A DNA stretch of 11,155 bases, from contig CAJXPH010000077.1 in the NCBI GenBank assembly GCA_913057765.1, forward strand, positions 1-11,155, in the 5' to 3' direction. This document shows positions 8,136 through 11,155 of this stretch, one piece after another; position 1 is the stretch's first letter, and each line of letters begins with the position of its first letter. The translations under genes were made by a program, and so were the position numbers. The notes under the pieces are model-generated. The model searched no databases. It was not told where the DNA came from and worked only from the letters and a program-made list of their open reading frames with translations. The stretch is from an uncultured Campylobacteraceae bacterium (GTDB lineage: Bacteria > Campylobacterota > Campylobacteria > Campylobacterales > Arcobacteraceae).

Positions 8136-8767
8136 TTTGAATCTCCTTTCTCATTATTGTCTTTTTCATCATCACTACCATCAATATTTACAACATGATG
8201 TTTGTGAGCTTCTAAATCACATTTTAGACCTTCAATTTCGCCTTTTAGGTTATATTCTTCTAACCCGTGATTACCTTTATACGTATTAAGATTTTTTAGA
8301 AAAAATCCAATAGTCGTAATTATTAGTAAAAAGAATGATAAAGGAATTAGCGCCTTTACAATCCATCTGTAGTGAAGTCCACCTGGATCGCCACTTATTT
8401 CCATTGATTGATAGGCTTCTACTGCATTATCAATTGAACTAATACCAACTAAAAAAGCAATTGGTAAAATAAATATTATTGCACCAACCATATTTATCAT
8501 TGCTTTTTTTCTTGGAGTTAATCTATCATAGATTAAGTCAACTCTTACGTGCCCATCTTCTTTTAAAGTATAAGCAACTCCTAATAAAATTATTACAGAG
8601 AATAGATGCCATTCCATCTCTTGCATTCCAATTGAACCTGATTTAAAAAAGTATCTCATGACAACGTCATAGAATACATTTACAATCATCAGTACCATTG
8701 CTATGGCTGTTATGAGTCCAATAAAGTCAGCAAACTTATTGAAGCCATGTTCTAGTTTTAACAACAT
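8132..8767 (-). CDS. dctQ: TRAP transporter small permease subunit DctQ, with hydrophilic C-terminal tail
   Basis: This 211-residue protein is the small membrane subunit of the TRAP transporter and supports DctM and docking of the binding protein. Four helices are visible at about 15-37, 53-68, 90-111 and 136-158. The conserved family segment QEMEWHLF (49-56) follows the first helix, and the DGHVRVDLIYDRL region (71-83) sits between helices 2 and 3. Residues 161-211 form a charged, probably cytoplasmic tail with a histidine cluster (HKHH, 188-191) and an Asp/Glu/Lys-rich end, longer than in many DctQ proteins. AAGGA lies just upstream of the ATG at 8767. Its stop overlaps the dctM start by 4 bases. 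A 127-bp gap with a strong hairpin separates it from dctP. Confidence 0.93.
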   Translation of the reverse strand: MLLKLEHGFNKFADFIGLITAIAMVLMIVNVFYDVVMRYFFKSGSIGMQEMEWHLFSVIILLGVAYTLKEDGHVRVDLIYDRLTPRKKAMINMVGAIIFILPIAFLVGISSIDNAVEAYQSMEISGDPGGLHYRWIVKALIPLSFFLLIITTIGFFLKNLNTYKGNHGLEEYNLKGEIEGLKCDLEAHKHHVVNIDGSDDEKDNNEKGDSK

Positions 8768-8848
8768 AAAAATCCTTTGGGTATGTTAAAATAAGTCAGA
8801 TAAATATATTTAGTATTTTTATATTTATGTTACCTATCATTATTAGCT

Positions 8849-8854
8849 ATTATA
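8849..8854 (-). promoter_or_regulatory. Possible weak internal -10 box before dctQ
   Basis: TATAAT on the minus strand lies 82 bases upstream of the dctQ start, directly after the dctP-dctQ hairpin. It may allow some independent dctQM transcription, but in such AT-rich DNA a chance match is quite possible. The remaining gap down to 8768 shows no other structure. Confidence 0.22.
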
Positions 8855-8858
8855 TAAG

Positions 8859-8881
8859 CAATCCCCTTAAGAAGGGGATTG
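8859..8881 (-). promoter_or_regulatory. Intercistronic hairpin downstream of dctP
   Basis: CAATCCCCTT (8859-8868) and AAGGGGATTG (8872-8881) are perfect reverse complements, giving a 9-10 bp stem with a 3-5 base loop and a GC core of four pairs. It begins 14 bases past the dctP stop. In the transcript direction no U-tract follows (CTTATATAATAGC), so it fits an mRNA 3'-end stabiliser or partial attenuator better than a full terminator. Such elements commonly raise binding-protein levels above those of the permease. Confidence 0.65.
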
Positions 8882-8894
8882 TATTTAAGATATC

Positions 8895-9968
8895 TTATAA
8901 GTTATCTTTTAAGTATAGGTAGTCTGACATTTTAGTCCACTCTCTAGCTTTCTTTTGGTAAGCAGCTTGTGAATCTAATACCTCTTTTAATAATGGTTGA
9001 CCTTTAGTTTTTTCAACTAATAGTTCAGCATTAACTTTTTTCATCGCATCCATTACAGGTTTTGGGAAAGTTTTAATTTTAATGTTTGGGAAATCTTTTT
9101 CAATTTTTGACCAAGCATTAGCACTCATATGGTAGTTTTGGATATACATATCATATGCAGAAACTCTCATTGCTGTAGTTAAGATTTGTTGTAAATCTTT
9201 TGGTAATTTATTAAATTTCTTTTGGTTTACTAGGAATTGTAATTCAGTTCCTGGCTCATGCCATCCTGTAAAGTAGAAAGGAGCGATTTTATGGAATCCC
9301 ATGTTGATATCCATTCCAGGTCCAACCCATTCAAGAGCATCAATTGTACCTCGTTCTAATGATGTATATAATTCACCAGAAGCTATGTTCGTAACTGTTA
9401 ATCCTAATTTTGCCATAATCTCACCAGCAAATCCTGGGATTCTCATTTTAAGACCTTTTAAATCTTCAACAGTTTTAATATCTTTTCTGAACCATCCACC
9501 CATTTGGTTACCAGTGTTTCCACCAGGGTATGATAATACTTTATGTTTTTTATATGCTTTTTTCATTAAGTCCATACCACCACCGTAGTAGAACCAAGAA
9601 TATTGCTCAACAGCTGTCATACCAAATGGCATAGTTGTAAATGGTAAAGTATTAATATCTTTACCTTTCCAGTAATAAGATGCAGAGTGACCCATGTCAT
9701 ACTGACCACCTTTTACCATATCTAAAATTCCTAAAGCAGCTTTATGTTTATTTGAAGCATCTACTCTAATAAGTAATCTTCCGTTTGACATCTCTTTTAC
9801 AAGTTTTGCCATGTTTTTTGGTGCATCAATAAATGGTGACAGTGTTGGTCCCCAAGTTGTTGCTAATTTCCATTTGTAAACTTTGTCTTTTGCCATTGCA
9901 GCAGTACCAAGTCCTGCAACTAAAGCAGTAACTAAAAGTAGTTTTGTCGTTTTACCGAACATATTCAT
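8895..9968 (-). CDS. dctP: TRAP transporter periplasmic substrate-binding protein DctP (2-oxo/2-hydroxy acid type)
   Basis: This is a 357-residue periplasmic binding protein that captures the substrate and delivers it to DctQM. The ATG at 9968 is chosen over an upstream in-frame ATG at 10079 because AAAGGAG (9974-9980) lies five bases before it and a clean signal peptide follows: MNMFGKTTKLLLVTALVAGL then GTAAMA, with cleavage after A26. The mature part has the TRAP helix-swap and binding region: NQMGGWFRK (154-162), DLKGLKMRIPG (169-179) with the expected carboxylate-binding Arg176, and ALEWVGP (211-217) with Glu213-Trp214. These match the TakP (2-oxo acid) and Thermus lactate-binding branch (COG4663-like) rather than the C4-dicarboxylate DctP type. 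Lactate, pyruvate or another 2-hydroxy/2-oxo acid is therefore the likely ligand, supported by the dehydrogenase gene downstream. A two-component system lies directly upstream. Confidence 0.93.
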   Translation of the reverse strand: MNMFGKTTKLLLVTALVAGLGTAAMAKDKVYKWKLATTWGPTLSPFIDAPKNMAKLVKEMSNGRLLIRVDASNKHKAALGILDMVKGGQYDMGHSASYYWKGKDINTLPFTTMPFGMTAVEQYSWFYYGGGMDLMKKAYKKHKVLSYPGGNTGNQMGGWFRKDIKTVEDLKGLKMRIPGFAGEIMAKLGLTVTNIASGELYTSLERGTIDALEWVGPGMDINMGFHKIAPFYFTGWHEPGTELQFLVNQKKFNKLPKDLQQILTTAMRVSAYDMYIQNYHMSANAWSKIEKDFPNIKIKTFPKPVMDAMKKVNAELLVEKTKGQPLLKEVLDSQAAYQKKAREWTKMSDYLYLKDNL

Positions 9969-10022
9969 ATGATCTCCTTTGTTTTGTCTCATCCAAATTG
10001 TAACTGCACCAAATGAGAAAGG

Positions 10023-10040
10023 TATGATATTTTTATCATA
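10023..10040. promoter_or_regulatory. 7-4-7 inverted repeat in the dctP leader
   Basis: TATGATA at 10023-10029 and TATCATA at 10034-10040 are exact reverse complements around TTTT. The element lies between the putative dctP -10 box and the dctP start, so it could act as an operator overlapping early transcription or as a leader stem-loop. No known operator consensus is matched with confidence. Confidence 0.4.
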
Positions 10041-10057
10041 AGGTGTAAAATCGCTAT

Positions 10058-10063
10058 ATAATA
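10058..10063 (-). promoter_or_regulatory. Candidate -10 box of the dctP promoter
   Basis: TATTAT (five of six consensus bases), overlapping TATATAG at 10054-10060, is the best -10 match upstream of dctP. It would yield a leader of roughly 80 bases. The position 17 bases upstream is occupied by the palindrome at 10073-10086 rather than a -35 hexamer, as expected for an activator-dependent promoter. No sigma-54 GG-N10-GC pattern was found. Confidence 0.4.
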
Positions 10064-10072
10064 TGGTGTTTT

Positions 10073-10086
10073 TGAGCATATGCTCA
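10073..10086. promoter_or_regulatory. 14-bp perfect palindrome at the dctP -35 region
   Basis: TGAGCATATGCTCA is its own reverse complement. It has mixed base composition, unlike the AT-only repeats elsewhere in the window. It lies between the phased repeats and the putative -10 box. The position suggests a binding site for a dimeric regulator that either blocks or aids polymerase. It does not resemble the FNR/CRP-type sites I know. Confidence 0.5.
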
Positions 10087-10099
10087 CTAAAAGTAAATA

Positions 10100-10130
10100 T
10101 TACTATATAAATGCTATTTTAATGCTATTT
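10100..10130. promoter_or_regulatory. 11-bp-phased direct repeats upstream of dctP, likely response regulator site
   Basis: ATGCTATTT occurs exactly at 10111-10119 and 10122-10130, and a degenerate copy TTACTATAT (six of nine) at 10100-10108, all in 11-bp steps. OmpR-family regulators bind tandem direct repeats spaced about one helical turn apart, and the gene just upstream encodes such a regulator. The repeats end about 37 bp from the putative -10 box, a reasonable activator position with the palindrome in between. Confidence 0.58.
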
Positions 10131-10158
10131 AAGTGGTAAAAATAGCTGTTAAAATTGT

Positions 10159-10178
10159 TAAAAAAGATTAATTAATCT
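10159..10178 (-). terminator. Weak terminator-like palindrome at the end of the response regulator gene
   Basis: AGATTAATTAATCT (10165-10178) is a perfect palindrome that includes the regulator stop codon, and on the minus strand it is followed by T residues (10160-10164). The stem would be about five AU-rich pairs with an AATT loop, so it is weak. It may give partial termination between the regulatory genes and dctP. Confidence 0.3.
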
Positions 10179-10816
10179 GTTTTAAATATATAACCTGTGT
10201 CAACAACAGTTTGAATATAGTCCTCTTTTACAACTTTTCTTAGTCTTCTTATTAGACTTCTTATTGATTCTATTGAAGCAAAAGATCCTTCCCATACATA
10301 ATTTTCTATAGCTTCATATGACAATACTTGATTTCTTTTTGTTAAAAAAAGATTCATCAGAAGTCTTTCTTTTTTTGTAAGTCTTTGTATCTCTCCATTA
10401 ACTGTAATAGTTGAAGATTTATAATCAAAGGTAGAATTTTCATCAAAATTAATTATCTCATCTTTAATTTGACAAAGTCTTTCCACTTTTATTTCTAATT
10501 CATCAATGAAAAAAGGTTTTTTTAGATAATCATTACAACCAAAGTCATATGACTCTTTAATAATATCAAGTTCAACTGTAGCACTAATAATGATTACAGG
10601 TACTTCGTCATAATATTCACGAATCTTTTTTAATACTTTAATCCCATCAATATTTGGGACATTAATATCTAGGATGAAGCAAGAGAAACCTTCCGTAATA
10701 TTATCAAGGGCTTCTTTCCCGTCTATATAGTTAAATACTTTATAGCCTTTTAATTCAAGACGTTTTTTTATAGTAGTATTTAGTTTTTTATTATCTTCAA
10801 GAAGTAGTATTTTCAT
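10172..10816 (-). CDS. OmpR-family response regulator, probable activator of the TRAP transporter genes
   Basis: This 214-residue regulator has an N-terminal receiver domain with the acidic pair Glu7-Asp8, phospho-acceptor Asp50 (in ILDINVP), Ser78 at the Thr/Ser switch position and Lys100 before Pro101, so it should be phosphorylatable. Residues about 125-213 form a winged helix DNA-binding domain, with LTKKERLLMNLFL (146-158) and the recognition region around SIESIRSLIRRLRK (181-194), ending in the usual TGYIF wing. The start at 10816 overlaps the upstream kinase stop by 20 bases, and AAGG lies just before it, so the two are translated together. Since dctP follows in the same direction after 203 bp, this pair most likely controls the transporter, like DctS/DctR-type systems. 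The specific inducer is unknown. Confidence 0.93.
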   Translation of the reverse strand: MKILLLEDNKKLNTTIKKRLELKGYKVFNYIDGKEALDNITEGFSCFILDINVPNIDGIKVLKKIREYYDEVPVIIISATVELDIIKESYDFGCNDYLKKPFFIDELEIKVERLCQIKDEIINFDENSTFDYKSSTITVNGEIQRLTKKERLLMNLFLTKRNQVLSYEAIENYVWEGSFASIESIRSLIRRLRKVVKEDYIQTVVDTGYIFKTD

Positions 10817-11109
10817 TTGAAAAGCCTTTTTTATGAGGAAGTTTTAATGTAAATATAACATTATTACCTTTATTTTGTGCACTTATTATACCATCCATTT
10901 TATCTTCAATGATTACTTTGGCCATATAAAGTCCAAATCCTGTACCATCTTCTTTTGTTGTAAAGTATGGTTCAAATATTTTATCAATAATCTTATTATC
11001 AATATTGCCTCCATCGTCAATGATTGCTATTGTTGTATATGAAGGTTTTTTTCGTATATTAATTGTTAAATTATACTTGTCATCAGATTTTTTTTCGACA
11101 ATTTTATTT
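10797..11109 (-). CDS. Sensor histidine kinase, C-terminal ATPase fragment (contig edge)
   Basis: Only the last 103 or so codons of a histidine kinase are present; the sensor, His box and N box lie beyond the contig. What remains is the back of the HATPase_c domain. It has the G1 region IIDDGGNI, the segment DKIFEPYFTTK, and the G2 box GTGFGLYMAKVII, followed by a short basic tail. The FEPYFTTK / GTGxGLYM style matches the kinase core of the large sensor at 316-3741, so both belong to the same kinase class. The apparent upstream start at 11138 is a GTG in adapter sequence and its first ten residues (MGSEMCIRDR) are not biological. It overlaps the response regulator gene by 20 bases and is its likely partner. 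Confidence 0.9.
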
Positions 11110-11155
11110 CTGTCTCTTATACACATCTCCGAGCCCACGAGACCAGAGAGGATCT
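11110..11155 (-). other. Illumina Nextera i7 adapter (non-biological contig end)
   Basis: Bases 11110-11143 are the exact reverse complement of the adapter at 15-48, followed by CAGAGAGG (11144-11151, the same i7 index) and ATCT from the P7 oligo. The contig is therefore bounded by the same adapter in opposite orientation. Reading through the end creates a false N-terminus on the truncated kinase gene. Confidence 0.98.

Noticed and set aside
7969..8184. Minus-strand 71-codon ORF overlapping the dctM/dctQ junction
   Set aside because: It is an out-of-frame shadow of dctM and dctQ, which already overlap in a coupled ATGA.
8780..8840. Tiny 13-codon ORF in the dctP-dctQ gap
   Set aside because: It has no family features and a poor ribosome binding site; it is likely a chance ORF in AT-rich sequence.
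9969..10079. Upstream in-frame ATG giving a 394-residue DctP
   Set aside because: The extra 37 residues precede the signal peptide, include the leader inverted repeat and -10 box, and lack a ribosome binding site. The ATG at 9968 has AAAGGAG and a direct signal peptide.
10073..10170. Sigma-54 promoter for dctP, as in rhizobial and pseudomonad dct systems
   Set aside because: No GG-N10-GC pattern is present, and the adjacent regulator is OmpR-type without an AAA+ domain.
11110..11138. N-terminus MGSEMCIRDR and GTG start for the truncated kinase
   Set aside because: These codons are read from the adapter; the real gene continues beyond the contig edge.

Overview
The window is a complete short assembly contig from an AT-rich member of the Campylobacterota, most likely Arcobacter sensu lato. 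The basis is its low GC content, two HQWRQPL / FEPYFTTK-type histidine kinase modules, a Dld-II-like FAD/Fe-S lactate dehydrogenase and AT-rich promoters without clear -35 boxes. This assignment rests on protein style, not on a marker gene. Both ends (1-48 and 11110-11155) are untrimmed Illumina Nextera i7 adapter, so genuine genomic DNA spans only 49-11109, and both terminal genes are cut by the contig edge.

Left part: the start of a SurA-like periplasmic chaperone/peptidyl-prolyl isomerase gene (49-158, minus strand) diverges from a 1141-residue membrane sensor histidine kinase (316-3741, plus strand). The kinase carries three tandem periplasmic solute-binding-protein domains, one membrane anchor, a PAS domain and a kinase core. 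The 157-bp divergent region holds a perfect 12-bp AT-only inverted repeat. No response regulator lies next to this kinase.

Right part: seven genes lie on the minus strand. In transcription order they are a truncated histidine kinase (10797-11109), an OmpR-family response regulator (10172-10816), the TRAP transporter genes dctP (8895-9968), dctQ (8132-8767) and dctM (6762-8135), a previously uncalled 37-codon small ORF with a strong ribosome binding site (6629-6742), and a 945-residue FAD/Fe-S D-lactate-dehydrogenase-like oxidoreductase (3742-6579). The oxidoreductase converges on the large kinase with no base between the two stop codons; a 10-bp, once-bulged hairpin covers the junction.

Working model (inference): the two-component pair senses a small 2-hydroxy or 2-oxo acid and activates dctP through 11-bp-phased direct repeats at 10100-10130. 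DctPQM imports the acid using the ion gradient. The oxidoreductase oxidises it at the inner face of the membrane and passes electrons to the quinone pool. Lactate is the best guess, because DctP belongs to the TakP / Thermus lactate-binding type and the enzyme is of the Dld-II type. The small ORF between dctM and the dehydrogenase gene is the least explained coding element. The dctP upstream region (a 14-bp perfect palindrome, a 7-4-7 inverted repeat and the phased repeats) is the densest regulatory region. I saw no RNA genes, CRISPR arrays, insertion sequences or phage genes.
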